In this document: positions 31,837 to 41,129 of the stretch, piece by piece
Layout: every line of letters starts with the position of its first letter
How positions within the stretch are numbered: the first letter of the stretch is position 1
Assembly (NCBI GenBank): GCA_001899065.1
Contig: MKUZ01000014.1
Coordinates: forward strand, 117,021-181,020
DNA from: Devosia sp. 66-22
GTDB taxonomy: Bacteria > Pseudomonadota > Alphaproteobacteria > Rhizobiales > Devosiaceae
Direction of reading: 5' to 3'
DNA length: 64,000 nt
Position numbers and translations under genes: made by a program
Notes under the pieces: model-generated
What the model saw: only the letters and a program-made list of their open reading frames with translations
Database searches by the model: none
Told to the model about the DNA's origin: nothing

Positions 31837-33413
31837 CAGGTGGCCTCCAGGAAGATCTGCATATCGTCGAGGGTCGCGGCTTCGGCGGCCGGCTTGTCCC
31901 AACGAATGCGGTTGATGCGCGGGAAGCGCAGGGCGACTCCCGATTTGTGGCGAGTCGAGGCCTGCGCCGAGTCGAATGCAACCTCGAATACGAGTTCCTT
32001 GCGCACTTCGCGGACCGGTCCGAAGGCGGCGACGGTATTGTTGCGCACCCATTTGTCGAGCTGCCTGAGCTCTTCGTCGGTGAAGCCGAAATACGCCTTG
32101 CCGATCGGCACGATCTCGTTGCCCTTCCAGACCCCGAACGTGTAGTCGGAGTAGAACGACGATCGCTTGCCGTGGCCGCGCTGCGCGTACATCAGGATGG
32201 CGTCGACGACATTGGGATCGCGTTTCCACTTGAACCACAGCCCCTTGGGCCGCCCGGGCACATAGGGCGACGTCCTGAGCTTGAGCATGACGCCTTCGTG
32301 GCCGTGCTCGGCGGCGCCTTTGCGGCGCAGGTCGGCCAAAGAGGGCCAGTCGGCAAAGGTGAGGACCTCGGAGAGATCGAGGCGGCGCTGCGGGTTGCGC
32401 GCGAACCAGTCCTCGAGATGGGCGCGGCGCTCGCTCCAGGCAAGGGGGCGGATGTCCTGTCCGCCGTCGAACAGCATGTCGTAGACGCGCACGAAGGCGG
32501 GAAACTCCTCCTGCAGCTTAGGGGTCGCCACCTTGCGGTTGAGGCGCTGTTGCAGGGCGTTGAACAGGTCAGGCTCAAAGTCGCGGCCGACAAGAAGCTC
32601 GCCGTCGAGCACGGCCTCGCCGAAGACGTTGTCTACGAGGTCCGGGAAGGCGCCGGCGATGTCGTCGCCGGTCCTCGAGAACAGCGAGACCTTGCCCTTG
32701 CCCAGGATGAGCTGGACCCGGATGCCGTCCCATTTCCACTCCGCAGCGAAATCGGCAGGGGCCAGCACTGCGAGGTCCTTCTCCTCGTCGATGGGATTGC
32801 TGAGCATCATGGGGTGGAAGCGCGAGGCATGATCGATATCGGGGCGCTCGCCCTTGTCCTCGAGCCAGTCGAACAACTCGGTGTAGGGCAGGGTAATGCC
32901 GTGCCAGATCTCCTCGAGCTGCTGCAGGTCCTTGCCGCTCATATTGGCGAGCGCGGTCTTGGCCAGGCGGGCGCTTAAGCCGATGCGGAGCGCGCCGGTC
33001 GCGAGCTTGACCAGCGCCCAGCGCTCATTGATGGCGGCGCGGGTGAGGAGCGAGGCGATGAGTGCCGGCAGTTCGGACTTGCTCGTGGTGTTGAACAGCT
33101 CGATCAGATCGGTCAGCGAGGGAAGGTCGTCCTGTGCGCCGTGGTGCGGCCAGATCAGCGCGATGGTCTCACCGAGGTCGCCGACATAGTCGTAGCTCAT
33201 GCCGAACAGCACGGGATCGACCTCGCGGGTGACGACGTCGCGCAGCACGGCGGGCTTGACGTTCTTGAAGCTCAGCGCGCCGGTGAGGATGGCGAGGGCA
33301 TAGCCGCGGTCGGGATCGGGCGTCGTGGCGAAATACTGCGTCAGCGCCTCGATCTTGCGGTTGCGCGAGGGGGTGAGGGCGAGGAGCTCGAGAAGCTGGG
33401 CGAACTTCTTCAC
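31836..33413 (-). CDS. ATP-dependent DNA ligase, ligase-associated repair type
   Basis: 525 residues. N-terminal DNA-binding region (about 1-190), nucleotidyltransferase domain with motif I EWKWDGIR containing the adenylated lysine near residue 226, later blocks LDGELLV, EGVMLKL and WFKWKR, and an OB-fold domain (about 400-525). It seals nicks using ATP, unlike the essential NAD-dependent LigA. The four-base overlap with the exonuclease gene is typical of this module. The DEXH helicase and PdeM nuclease usually found with it are not adjacent. Confidence 0.92.
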   Translation of the reverse strand: MKKFAQLLELLALTPSRNRKIEALTQYFATTPDPDRGYALAILTGALSFKNVKPAVLRDVVTREVDPVLFGMSYDYVGDLGETIALIWPHHGAQDDLPSLTDLIELFNTTSKSELPALIASLLTRAAINERWALVKLATGALRIGLSARLAKTALANMSGKDLQQLEEIWHGITLPYTELFDWLEDKGERPDIDHASRFHPMMLSNPIDEEKDLAVLAPADFAAEWKWDGIRVQLILGKGKVSLFSRTGDDIAGAFPDLVDNVFGEAVLDGELLVGRDFEPDLFNALQQRLNRKVATPKLQEEFPAFVRVYDMLFDGGQDIRPLAWSERRAHLEDWFARNPQRRLDLSEVLTFADWPSLADLRRKGAAEHGHEGVMLKLRTSPYVPGRPKGLWFKWKRDPNVVDAILMYAQRGHGKRSSFYSDYTFGVWKGNEIVPIGKAYFGFTDEELRQLDKWVRNNTVAAFGPVREVRKELVFEVAFDSAQASTRHKSGVALRFPRINRIRWDKPAAEAATLDDMQIFLEAT

Positions 33414-34408
33414 TGCTCGTCCTCCGGGCCGTCCTCATAGGCCTCGATGTTGAGCGGCTCGGCGGCTAGGCCCTGCTGCTGGCTCCAATAGATCAGCGCG
33501 TCCTCGCGGCCATGCGTGACCCAGACCGTGCCGGCGCCGGTTTCGCCGATGGTCTGGCGCAGTTCGTTCCAGTCGGCGTGGTCGGAGATGACGAGCGGCA
33601 GCTCGACACCGGACTGGCGGGCGCGCTGCTTGACGCTCATCCAGCCTGAGGCCACGGCAAGGACGGGGTCGGGCAGGCGGCGCGACCAGCGGTCCTTGAT
33701 GGCGGAGGGCGGGGCGATGACGATCTGCCCGGCGAGCTCGGCCTTGGGCACGTCGAGCGAGTGCCTGAGATCGCCGAGCGGGATACCGCGCTCGACGTAG
33801 AGCTCGCACAGGCGGATCATCGCGCCGTGAAGATAGATGGGCGCATTGTAGCCGGCCTGCCTGAGCAGCGAGATGACGCGCTGCGCCTTGCCAAGGGCAT
33901 AGCAGCCGATGACATGGGCGCGCTCGGGGAAGGCGGCGACGGAGCGGAGCAGGCGGCCGATTTCGTCGGTGGGCTTGGGATGCTGGAACACAGGGAGGCC
34001 GAAGGTCGCCTCGGTGACGAGGAGGTCGCATGCGAGCAACTCGAAAGGTTGCGCGGTGCGGTCAGGAAGGCGCTTGTAGTCGCCGGTGACGACGATGCGC
34101 TGGCCGCGATGCTCGAGCAGCACCTGGGCCGAGCCGAGGATGTGGCCGGCGGGGTGGAGCGAGACGGTGACGCCGTCAATGTCGCGCTTCTCGCCGAAGG
34201 GCAGTTCCTCCCAGCGCCCCGCGGCATCCTCGCCATAGCGCGTCTTCATGATGGCGATGGTGTCGGGCGTCGCGAGCACGGCGCCGTGACCGGCGCGGGC
34301 GTGGTCGGCATGGCCGTGGGTGATGATGGCGCGGGCGCGGGGCTGCGGCGGGTCGACATAGACGTCGATGGGAGCAATGCGCAGGTCGCGGTCGAGGAAG
34401 GGTTTCAT
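33410..34408 (-). CDS. ligase-associated DNA damage response exonuclease
   Basis: 332 residues, metallo-beta-lactamase/beta-CASP fold nuclease. Zinc motif HGHADHA near residue 31-37, HPAGHILGSAQ, TGDYKR and a C-terminal SDHADWNEL supply the metal ligands. Members of this family occur with the ATP-dependent ligase encoded immediately downstream and take part in DNA damage repair. ATG at 34408 gives the usual N-terminus. A structured repeat (copy B) lies 120 bases upstream on the same strand. Confidence 0.9.
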   Translation of the reverse strand: MKPFLDRDLRIAPIDVYVDPPQPRARAIITHGHADHARAGHGAVLATPDTIAIMKTRYGEDAAGRWEELPFGEKRDIDGVTVSLHPAGHILGSAQVLLEHRGQRIVVTGDYKRLPDRTAQPFELLACDLLVTEATFGLPVFQHPKPTDEIGRLLRSVAAFPERAHVIGCYALGKAQRVISLLRQAGYNAPIYLHGAMIRLCELYVERGIPLGDLRHSLDVPKAELAGQIVIAPPSAIKDRWSRRLPDPVLAVASGWMSVKQRARQSGVELPLVISDHADWNELRQTIGETGAGTVWVTHGREDALIYWSQQQGLAAEPLNIEAYEDGPEDEQ

Positions 34409-34528
34409 GGGCCGATGTTAACGCGCGTTGGGGGAAGGCGGTTCTGAATTCGGACGAGCGCACCCGCCGGACGGCCATGCGGCTCCCGGGTTTGGGGGAT
34501 GCTCCTTCGCCCTGTGGGCAAGGGAGCG

Positions 34529-34885
34529 GCGAGGCGGGACCATGGGTCCAGCCGGTTAGTCCGGCGAAGTAAGGGACCATTGGTCCCGCCTCGCGATCCG
34601 GGAGCTCGGACGGTCAGAGGGGAGAGGTGGCTGCCCTTGAGGGCTGGCGCGGCGCCGCTCTGGAGGGGATGGGGCGACGATCCGCCCATCCGCTCCGCGA
34701 TGATGGTCGATCATGACCATCATCTGCGCCGGACCCCGGGCGCAGGAAGCTGCCCGCACGATCCGCTCTGTCCCGCCGGGTGCGAGGCGACCCTCGCACC
34801 ACCCGGCCCTGCATCCCCGCCCGTTCGTCTCGAGTCGCTCGATGAGGGTGCAGTGAGGAGGAGTATACGCCCGGTGCCAGGGACC
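34529..34885 (-). repeat. structured dispersed repeat, copy B (candidate ncRNA)
   Basis: Minus-strand partner of 26605-26956. In minus orientation: -10-like TATACT (34867-34862); hairpin 1 (34800-34779, perfect 9-bp stem, loop GTCG); hairpin 2 (34723-34700, perfect ATGATGGTC / GACCATCAT, loop ATGATC); terminal stem 34594-34581 with 34542-34529 (14 bp, perfect); apical hairpin 34565-34551 (GCCGG-ACTAA-CCGGC). Stem sequences differ from copy A yet still pair. It ends 120 bases before the exonuclease gene. Confidence 0.75.
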
Positions 34886-34987
34886 GTGCGTAAGTTGGGC
34901 CGAAATCGGGGTGTGAGGCCTGAGATTACTGGCGACTCCGCGAGTCAAACTGATGCGGTTTTGCACAGGGTGTGACGCAGCCGCAGG

Positions 34988-35014
34988 TATCATCCCGGCG
35001 CAAGGCTGGGACCC
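34988..35014 (-). repeat. short palindromic intergenic repeat, copy 3
   Basis: TATCATCCCGGCGCAAGG...GGGACCC form, same family as copies 1 and 2. With copy 4 it makes a head-to-head inverted pair. Confidence 0.65.
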
Positions 35015-35039
35015 ATTCATCCGCTGGCGCAAGGTGAGA

Positions 35040-35067
35040 GCTGGGTCCCAGCTTTCGCTGGGATGAC
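35040..35067 (+). repeat. short palindromic intergenic repeat, copy 4
   Basis: GCTGGGTCCCAGC...GCTGGGATGAC form. Opposite orientation to copy 3, from which it is separated by about 25 bases. Confidence 0.65.
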
Positions 35068-35166
35068 AGCCGGTGGGTGGGGCGCGACGGTGCGCGCTTG
35101 CGTTCGGCCCATCAATCGTCATCCGATAGCGGGCGACGCTTCAGCTAAAGCGGCAAGCCCCCACCC

Positions 35167-35202
35167 ACCGGCTGCGCCGGTCCCCCCTCCCCGATGGGAG
35201 GG
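35167..35202. repeat. tandem GC hairpins
   Basis: ACCGGC-tgc-GCCGGT (35167-35181) followed by CCCTCCC-cgat-GGGAGGG (35185-35202). The second resembles the hairpin repeats at 398-471. No T-run. Confidence 0.6.
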
Positions 35203-35278
35203 AGGGGCTCGGTGGCTCCGCATCAATGGAGCCGATCTCCATCAACCCGCATCGGCGCATGCCGTTAACGGCGGTTGG

Positions 35279-35308
35279 TTGACGTATACGTCAATGAGAG
35301 GGTAGAGT
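35279..35308 (+). promoter_or_regulatory. fadE promoter with perfect 16-bp palindrome
   Basis: TTGACGTATACGTCAA at 35279-35294 is a perfect palindrome. Its first six bases can act as a -35 box, with TAGAGT at 35303-35308 as -10 (18-bp spacer). The ACGT-centred dyad plus long spacer fits a MerR-type acyl-CoA regulator such as the protein at 28841-29239. A related imperfect dyad lies at 41268. Confidence 0.6.
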
Positions 35309-35366
35309 TGGGGAATGATGGAGGCGGGGATAGAGTGCCTCGACTCGCTCTCGGCGGAGGACGGGA

Positions 35367-37862
35367 TTGTTTGCACTGGTCGTGGTTCTGATCGGAGTCG
35401 TCGGCGTCCTGACGCTGGCGATGCGGCGCGCGCCGCTGTGGCAGTGGGCGCTGCTGGCGCTGGTGGTGGCCCTGCTGAGCCGGGTGGTGACGGCGCCTGG
35501 ACTGGCGATCGACCTGTTCTCCTGGTGGACGCTGGTGGCGCTGCTCCCGGCGATCGTGCTCGGGCTCCTCTGCATCACGCCGATCCGGCGTGCGGCGCTG
35601 ACGGGGCCGGCCTATGGGCTGGTGAAGTCGATCCTGCCGCGCGTGTCGCGCACCGAACAGGAAGCGCTCGATGCAGGGACCGTGGGCTGGGACGCCGAGC
35701 TGTTCTCGGGCAAGCCGCACTGGGACAAGCTGCTCAACATCCGCAAGGTGACGCTGACGGCCGAAGAGCAGGCGTTCCTCGACGGGCCGGTCAACACCGT
35801 CTGCTCGATGATCGACGACTGGGATACGCGGCATAACCGCGCCGACCTCACGCCAGAGGTGTGGGCCTTCCTCAAGGAGAAGGGTTTCCTTGGCATGCTC
35901 ATCGGGAAGGAGCATGGCGGGCTGGGGTTCTCGGCGCAGGCGCAGAGCCAGGTGGTGAGCAAGGTCGCGTCGCGCTCGGTGGCGGCGGGCATCACGGTGA
36001 TGGTGCCCAATTCGCTCGGGCCGGGCGAACTGCTCGAGAAATATGGAACGGCGGAGCAGAAGGCGAAGTATCTGCACCGGCTGGCCAAGGGCCAGGAGGT
36101 GCCGTGCTTTGCGCTGACCGGGCCGCATGCGGGGTCGGACGCCGCGGGCATGCGCGACGTCGGTGTCGTGACGCATGAAATGGTCGATGGCAAGAAGACG
36201 CTGGGCGTCAAGCTGAGCTTCGACAAACGCTACATCACGCTGGCGCCGGTGGCGACGCTTGTCGGCCTCGCCTTCAACCTGCGCGACCCCGACCATCTGC
36301 TCGGCGACGAAACCAATATCGGCATCACGCTGGCGCTGATCCCGGCGGACTATCCGGGCGTCGAGATCGGGCGGCGGCACTATCCGGCGCGCTCGGCCTT
36401 CATGAACGGCCCGATCAAGGGCAAGAACATCTTCATCCCGATGGACTATCTGATCGGCGGCACGCAATATGCCGGGCAGGGCTGGCGGATGCTGATGGAA
36501 TGCCTTTCCACCGGACGCGCCATCTCGCTGCCGGCGATCGGCACCGTGTCGATCAAGCATGCGCTGCGCGTCACATCGGCCTATGCCCGCATCCGGCGGC
36601 AGTTCGGCATTGCGGTGGGCATCATGGAAGGCGTGGCCGAGCCGCTGAGCCGCATGGTGCGGTCGGCCTACACATTCGAAGCGGCGCGCGGCCTCACGGC
36701 CTCGATGGTGGATGAAGGGCAGAAGCCGGCGGTGATTTCGGCGCTGCTCAAATACCGCACCACCGATGCCATGCGCGACCGGGTGAACGATGCGCTCGAC
36801 ATCCATGGCGGCCGCGCGGTGCAGGACGGGCCGAGCAACTATCTGTTCTCGGGCTACATGACGACACCGGTGGCGATCACGGTCGAGGGCGCCAATATCC
36901 TGACGCGCACGCTGATCACCTTCGCACAGGGCGCGCTGCGGGCGCATCCCTATCTCTACACCGAGATCGAGGCGGCGCAGAACACGGACCGGAAAGCCGG
37001 GCTCGCCGCGTTCGACACGGCGTTCAGCGGACATATCAGCTTCATGCTGCGCAACATGGTGGGGAGCTTCCTGCATGCGGTGAGCTTCGGGGCGTTCGCG
37101 TCGCGTCCCGACAAGACCGCGCCGGAGATGGCCAAATGGTTCCGGCAGCTGGCGCGCTATTCGCAGAGCTTCGCGCTGGTGGGCGACTGGACGGTGGCGT
37201 TCCTGGGCGGCGACCTCAAGCGCAAGCAGCGGCTGAGCGGCCGGATGGCCGACATCCTCTCCGACCTCTACCTGATCTCGGCGGTGCTCAAGCGCTACGA
37301 GGACGAGGGGCGCGTGGCCGAGGACAAGCCGCTGGTGGACGCCATCGTGCGCGACCATCTGTTTGCGATCGAGCAGAGTTTTGCAGGCGTGTTCGCGAAC
37401 TTCCCCAATCCGGTGCTGCGCTGGCTGATGCGGTTCCTGGTGTTCCCGCTGGGCCGGCACCGGAAGCCCGCCTCGGATCGCGAGACCTATCGCCTGGTGC
37501 GCGCCGTGTTGCGGCCCGGGACGTTCCGCGACCGGTTGACGATGGGCACCTATGTGACGATGGACCCCAAGGACATCACCGGCGTGCTCGAGGACGCCAT
37601 GATCAAGGTGACAAAAGCCGAGGACGCCGAGGCCAAGTTCGTGCGGGCGATCAAGAAGGGGATCGTCGAGCGTCGGCTCGACCGCGACGCGATCACCGAT
37701 GCGGTGGATGCGCAGGTGCTCACCGAGGCGGAGGCGGCGGTGCTGCGGCTGGCCGACCAGGCGACGGATCGCGTCATCAAGGTGGACGATTTCGAGTTCG
37801 ATGAGCTAGCCGCCAAGCAATTGTCGCGGCATGAGGAGCCGGCGGACCGCGCTGCCGAGTGA
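35367..37862 (+). CDS. fadE: acyl-CoA dehydrogenase, FadE type
   Basis: 831 residues, matching the large FadE form rather than 380-residue dehydrogenases. The N-terminus has two or three membrane helices (about 1-70), then an acyl-CoA dehydrogenase domain (about 120-500) with FALTGPHAGSDAAGM and DIHGGRAVQDGPSNYL, and a FadE-specific C-terminal region. It performs the first step of beta-oxidation, forming the trans-2-enoyl-CoA at the membrane. The TTG start at 35367 is supported by GGAGG six bases upstream and by the family-like hydrophobic start. First gene of a three-gene operon. Confidence 0.9.
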   Translation: MFALVVVLIGVVGVLTLAMRRAPLWQWALLALVVALLSRVVTAPGLAIDLFSWWTLVALLPAIVLGLLCITPIRRAALTGPAYGLVKSILPRVSRTEQEALDAGTVGWDAELFSGKPHWDKLLNIRKVTLTAEEQAFLDGPVNTVCSMIDDWDTRHNRADLTPEVWAFLKEKGFLGMLIGKEHGGLGFSAQAQSQVVSKVASRSVAAGITVMVPNSLGPGELLEKYGTAEQKAKYLHRLAKGQEVPCFALTGPHAGSDAAGMRDVGVVTHEMVDGKKTLGVKLSFDKRYITLAPVATLVGLAFNLRDPDHLLGDETNIGITLALIPADYPGVEIGRRHYPARSAFMNGPIKGKNIFIPMDYLIGGTQYAGQGWRMLMECLSTGRAISLPAIGTVSIKHALRVTSAYARIRRQFGIAVGIMEGVAEPLSRMVRSAYTFEAARGLTASMVDEGQKPAVISALLKYRTTDAMRDRVNDALDIHGGRAVQDGPSNYLFSGYMTTPVAITVEGANILTRTLITFAQGALRAHPYLYTEIEAAQNTDRKAGLAAFDTAFSGHISFMLRNMVGSFLHAVSFGAFASRPDKTAPEMAKWFRQLARYSQSFALVGDWTVAFLGGDLKRKQRLSGRMADILSDLYLISAVLKRYEDEGRVAEDKPLVDAIVRDHLFAIEQSFAGVFANFPNPVLRWLMRFLVFPLGRHRKPASDRETYRLVRAVLRPGTFRDRLTMGTYVTMDPKDITGVLEDAMIKVTKAEDAEAKFVRAIKKGIVERRLDRDAITDAVDAQVLTEAEAAVLRLADQATDRVIKVDDFEFDELAAKQLSRHEEPADRAAE

Positions 37863-37873
37863 GAGGACAGACA

Positions 37874-39844
37874 ATGCCCCAACCCCAAATGCCCGCCATG
37901 ACCAACTGGCGCTTCGAGGCGGATTTCGAAGGGATCGGCTGGCTGACGATCGATACGCCCAATGCGCCGGTCAACACGCTGAGCCGGCTGGCGATTAACG
38001 AGCTCGGAGCGGCGCTGCAGCGCGTCGAGGACCTGGTCGCGAGCGGCGAGCTGATCGGGCTGGTGATCCAGTCGGGCAAGGATTCGGGGTTCATCGCGGG
38101 CGCCGATGTGAGCGAGTTCGATTCGATGTCGGACCCGGCGGTGCTGCCCGAGGCGCTCAAGCGCACGCATACGGCGATGGACCGGATCGAGAAGATGAAG
38201 GCGCCGGTGATCGCGGCGATCCACGGCTTCTGCCTTGGCGGCGGGCTCGAGCTGGCACTCGCCTGCCACTACCGGATCGCGGTCAATGACGACAAGACGC
38301 GGGTTGGCTTCCCCGAAGTGAACCTGGGTATCTTCCCCGGCTTCGGCGGTACGGGCCGCTCGATCCGGCAGGCGGGGCCGGTGCCGGCGATGCAGGCGAT
38401 GCTGACCGGCCGGATGATCAAGGCGGGCGCAGCGCGCGGCATGGGGCTGGTGGACAAGCTGGTGCGGCATCGCGACATGCTGCACTGGGAAGCGCGCAAG
38501 GCCGTGCTGCAGAAGCGGAAGTCGACGCCGGCGCCGCTGATCGAGCGCATCATGGCGTGGGGGCCGATCCGCTCGCGCATCGTCGAGAAGATGCGGGCGG
38601 AGACGAGCAGGAAGGCGCGCCAGGAGCACTATCCGGCGCCGCATGCGCTGATCGACCTGTTCGAGCGCCACGGCGACAATTGGCGCACGATGGTGGATGC
38701 CGAGGCGGGCAGCTTCGTGCCGCTGATGGCGTCGGATACGGCACGCAACCTCAGGCGCGTGTTCTTCCTCAGCGAGAGCCTCAAGAAGCAGGGCCTGCGC
38801 GGCAAGGAGAAGCCCGAGTTCAAGCGCGTGCATGTGATCGGCGCGGGCGTGATGGGCGGCGACATCGCGGCCTGGTGCGCCTATCGCGGCATGGCGGTGA
38901 CGCTGCAGGACCTCGACATGGCGCGCATCCAGCCGGCGCTGGACCGGGCGAAATCGCTGTTCAAGAAGCGGCTCAAGGGACGCACGGAAGTGGCCTCGGC
39001 GCTGGCGCGGCTCGAGGCCGATCCGGCCGGCAACGGCATTGCGCGGGCCGATGTGATCATCGAGGCGGTGGTCGAGAACCTCGAGATCAAGCAGAAGATC
39101 TTCACCGATGTGGAGGCGAAGGCGAAGCCGGACGCGATCATTGCGAGCAATACGAGCTCGATCGAGCTCGAGCGCATCGCGAGCGCGCTGAAGGACCCGT
39201 CGCGGCTGATCGGGCTGCATTTCTTCAATCCGGTGGCGAGCCTGCCGCTGGTCGAGGTGATCCGCTCGGGCTTCAATGTGGAGCGCGACGTGGCGATGGG
39301 CGCGAGCTTCGCGCTCGCCATCGGCAAGAGTCCCGTTCTGGTGAAGTCGGCGCCGGGCTTCCTCGTCAACCGCGTGCTGATGCCCTACATGCTGGGCGCG
39401 GTGGAGCGGGTCGAGCGCGGCGAGAGCCCGGAGCTGCTCGATGCGGCGGCGGTGGCGTTCGGCATGCCGATGGGGCCGATCGAGCTGATGGATACGGTGG
39501 GGCTCGATGTCGGCCAGTCGGTGGCGCATGAGCTCAAGCACACTGTGCCGGAGGGCTCGCGGTTCGCGCGGCTGGTGCGGGACAAGAAGCTCGGCCGCAA
39601 GACCGGCGAGGGGTTCTACAAATGGGTGGACGGCAAGGCGCAGAAGGGCGAGACGCCGGCGCATGCCGACCTCAGCGGGCTCGGGCGCGAGCTGGTGAAG
39701 CCGCTGATCGATACGACGGAGCTGGTGGTGAGCGAGGGGATCGTGGCGTCGCCCGACCTCGCCGATATCGGGGTGATCCTGGGGACAGGCTTTGCCCCGT
39801 TCCTGGGCGGGCCGATGAATGCACGCAAGGAAGGGAAAGCCTGA
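37874..39844 (+). CDS. fadJ: bifunctional enoyl-CoA hydratase / 3-hydroxyacyl-CoA dehydrogenase
   Basis: 656 residues. N-terminal crotonase domain (about 10-290) with SGFIAGADVSEF and the oxyanion/active-site block FCLGGGLELALACHYRIA; C-terminal NAD-binding domain from about 315 (HVIGAGVMGGDIAAWCA) and 3HCDH domain with LHFFNPVASLPLVEV. Catalyses steps two and three of beta-oxidation. ATG 37874 is chosen for its GAGAGGA site; a GTG at 37859 overlaps the fadE stop. It is FadJ/FadB-like in layout; the symbol is assigned by architecture. Confidence 0.88.
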   Translation: MPQPQMPAMTNWRFEADFEGIGWLTIDTPNAPVNTLSRLAINELGAALQRVEDLVASGELIGLVIQSGKDSGFIAGADVSEFDSMSDPAVLPEALKRTHTAMDRIEKMKAPVIAAIHGFCLGGGLELALACHYRIAVNDDKTRVGFPEVNLGIFPGFGGTGRSIRQAGPVPAMQAMLTGRMIKAGAARGMGLVDKLVRHRDMLHWEARKAVLQKRKSTPAPLIERIMAWGPIRSRIVEKMRAETSRKARQEHYPAPHALIDLFERHGDNWRTMVDAEAGSFVPLMASDTARNLRRVFFLSESLKKQGLRGKEKPEFKRVHVIGAGVMGGDIAAWCAYRGMAVTLQDLDMARIQPALDRAKSLFKKRLKGRTEVASALARLEADPAGNGIARADVIIEAVVENLEIKQKIFTDVEAKAKPDAIIASNTSSIELERIASALKDPSRLIGLHFFNPVASLPLVEVIRSGFNVERDVAMGASFALAIGKSPVLVKSAPGFLVNRVLMPYMLGAVERVERGESPELLDAAAVAFGMPMGPIELMDTVGLDVGQSVAHELKHTVPEGSRFARLVRDKKLGRKTGEGFYKWVDGKAQKGETPAHADLSGLGRELVKPLIDTTELVVSEGIVASPDLADIGVILGTGFAPFLGGPMNARKEGKA

Positions 39845-39845
39845 A

Positions 39846-41129
39846 ATGGCGGAGATGAGAAAAGTCGCCATTGTCGGCTCGGCGCGCATTCCGTTCACGC
39901 GCGCCTATACGGGCTATGCCAATGAGAGCAATCTCAGCATGCTGGCGGCGACGCTGGCGGGGCTGGCCGACAAATTCGGGCTCAGGGGCAAGGCCGTCAG
40001 CGAGGTGATGGGCGGTGCGGTGATCTCGCACAGCCGCGATTTCAACCTGGCACGCGAGGCGTCGCTCGATGCCGGGCTCTCGCCCCGGACGCCGGGGACG
40101 AACCTCCAGATCGCGTGCGGCACGAGTCTCCAGGCGGCGCTGAACCTGGGCGCCAAGATCGCGACGGGCGAGATCGAGAGCGGGATCGCCTGCGGGACGG
40201 ATACGGTCTCGGATTCGCCGATCGTGTTCGGGACGAAATTCCAGCACCGGCTGGTGGAGCTCAACCGGGCGCGGACGCCGGGCGAGAAGCTCGGCACATT
40301 CAAGGGATTCTCGTTCGGCGAGCTGGCGCCGGTGGCGCCCTCGACGCAGGAGCCGCGCACGGGGCTCAGCATGGGCGAGCACTGCGAACTGATGGCGCGG
40401 CAGTGGGGGATCACCCGGGCCGAGCAGGACGAGCTGGCGCTCGCCTCGCATCAGAACGCCGCCAAGGCGTATGAGCAGGGGTTCCACGACGATCTGATCG
40501 TGCCGTTCGCCGGCGTGCTCAAGGACAACAATGTGCGCGCCGACACCAGCCTCGAGAAGATGGCGACGATGAAGCCGGCGTTCGACAAGAGCTCGGGAAA
40601 GGGCACGCTGACGGCGGCCAATTCGACGCCGCTCACCGATGGCGCGGCGGCGGTGCTGCTGGCGAGCGAGGAGTGGGCCCGGGCGAACGATCTGCCGGTG
40701 CTCGCCTATCTGACGATGGGGCAGGTGGCGGCCAACGATTTCGCGCATGGCGAAGGGCTGCTGATGGCGCCCACGATCGCAGTGAGCGAGATGCTCAAGC
40801 GCGCCGGGCTGACGCTGCAGGATTTCGACCTCTACGAGATCCATGAGGCGTTCGCGGCGCAGGTGCTGTGCACGCTCAAGGCGTGGGAAGACGCCGACTA
40901 TTGCCGCGACGTGCTGGGCCGCGACGCGCCGATGGGGTCGATCGACCGCAGCAAGCTCAACCCCAAGGGCTCGAGCCTTGCCTACGGCCATCCGTTCGCG
41001 GCGACGGGCGCGCGTATCCTGGGGCTCACGGCCAAGGAACTGGCGACGGAGATGAAGGGCCGGGCGCTGATTTCGGTGTGCACGGCAGGCGGGCAGGGCG
41101 TGGCGGCCATTGTCGAGCGCGCGGTCTGA
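39846..41129 (+). CDS. fadI: acetyl-CoA C-acyltransferase (thiolase)
   Basis: 427 residues. Nucleophilic Cys91 in QIACGTSLQAAL, histidine of EIHEAFAAQVL, the GHPFAATGAR block and the second catalytic cysteine in CTAGGQG. It cleaves 3-ketoacyl-CoA, the last beta-oxidation step. The length fits the FadI group. Start ATG is one base after the previous stop, with a GGAAGGGA site. Its partner is the bifunctional protein encoded just upstream. Confidence 0.9.
   Translation: MAEMRKVAIVGSARIPFTRAYTGYANESNLSMLAATLAGLADKFGLRGKAVSEVMGGAVISHSRDFNLAREASLDAGLSPRTPGTNLQIACGTSLQAALNLGAKIATGEIESGIACGTDTVSDSPIVFGTKFQHRLVELNRARTPGEKLGTFKGFSFGELAPVAPSTQEPRTGLSMGEHCELMARQWGITRAEQDELALASHQNAAKAYEQGFHDDLIVPFAGVLKDNNVRADTSLEKMATMKPAFDKSSGKGTLTAANSTPLTDGAAAVLLASEEWARANDLPVLAYLTMGQVAANDFAHGEGLLMAPTIAVSEMLKRAGLTLQDFDLYEIHEAFAAQVLCTLKAWEDADYCRDVLGRDAPMGSIDRSKLNPKGSSLAYGHPFAATGARILGLTAKELATEMKGRALISVCTAGGQGVAAIVERAV

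Larger units (their letters stand above)
34409..35366. other. 958-bp gene-free region with dispersed repeats
   Basis: No credible gene. It contains structured repeat copy B (34529-34885, minus), two short palindromic repeats in inverted arrangement (34988-35014 and 35040-35067), a GC hairpin pair (35167-35202) and the fadE promoter with a 16-bp palindrome (35279-35308). Confidence 0.75.
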
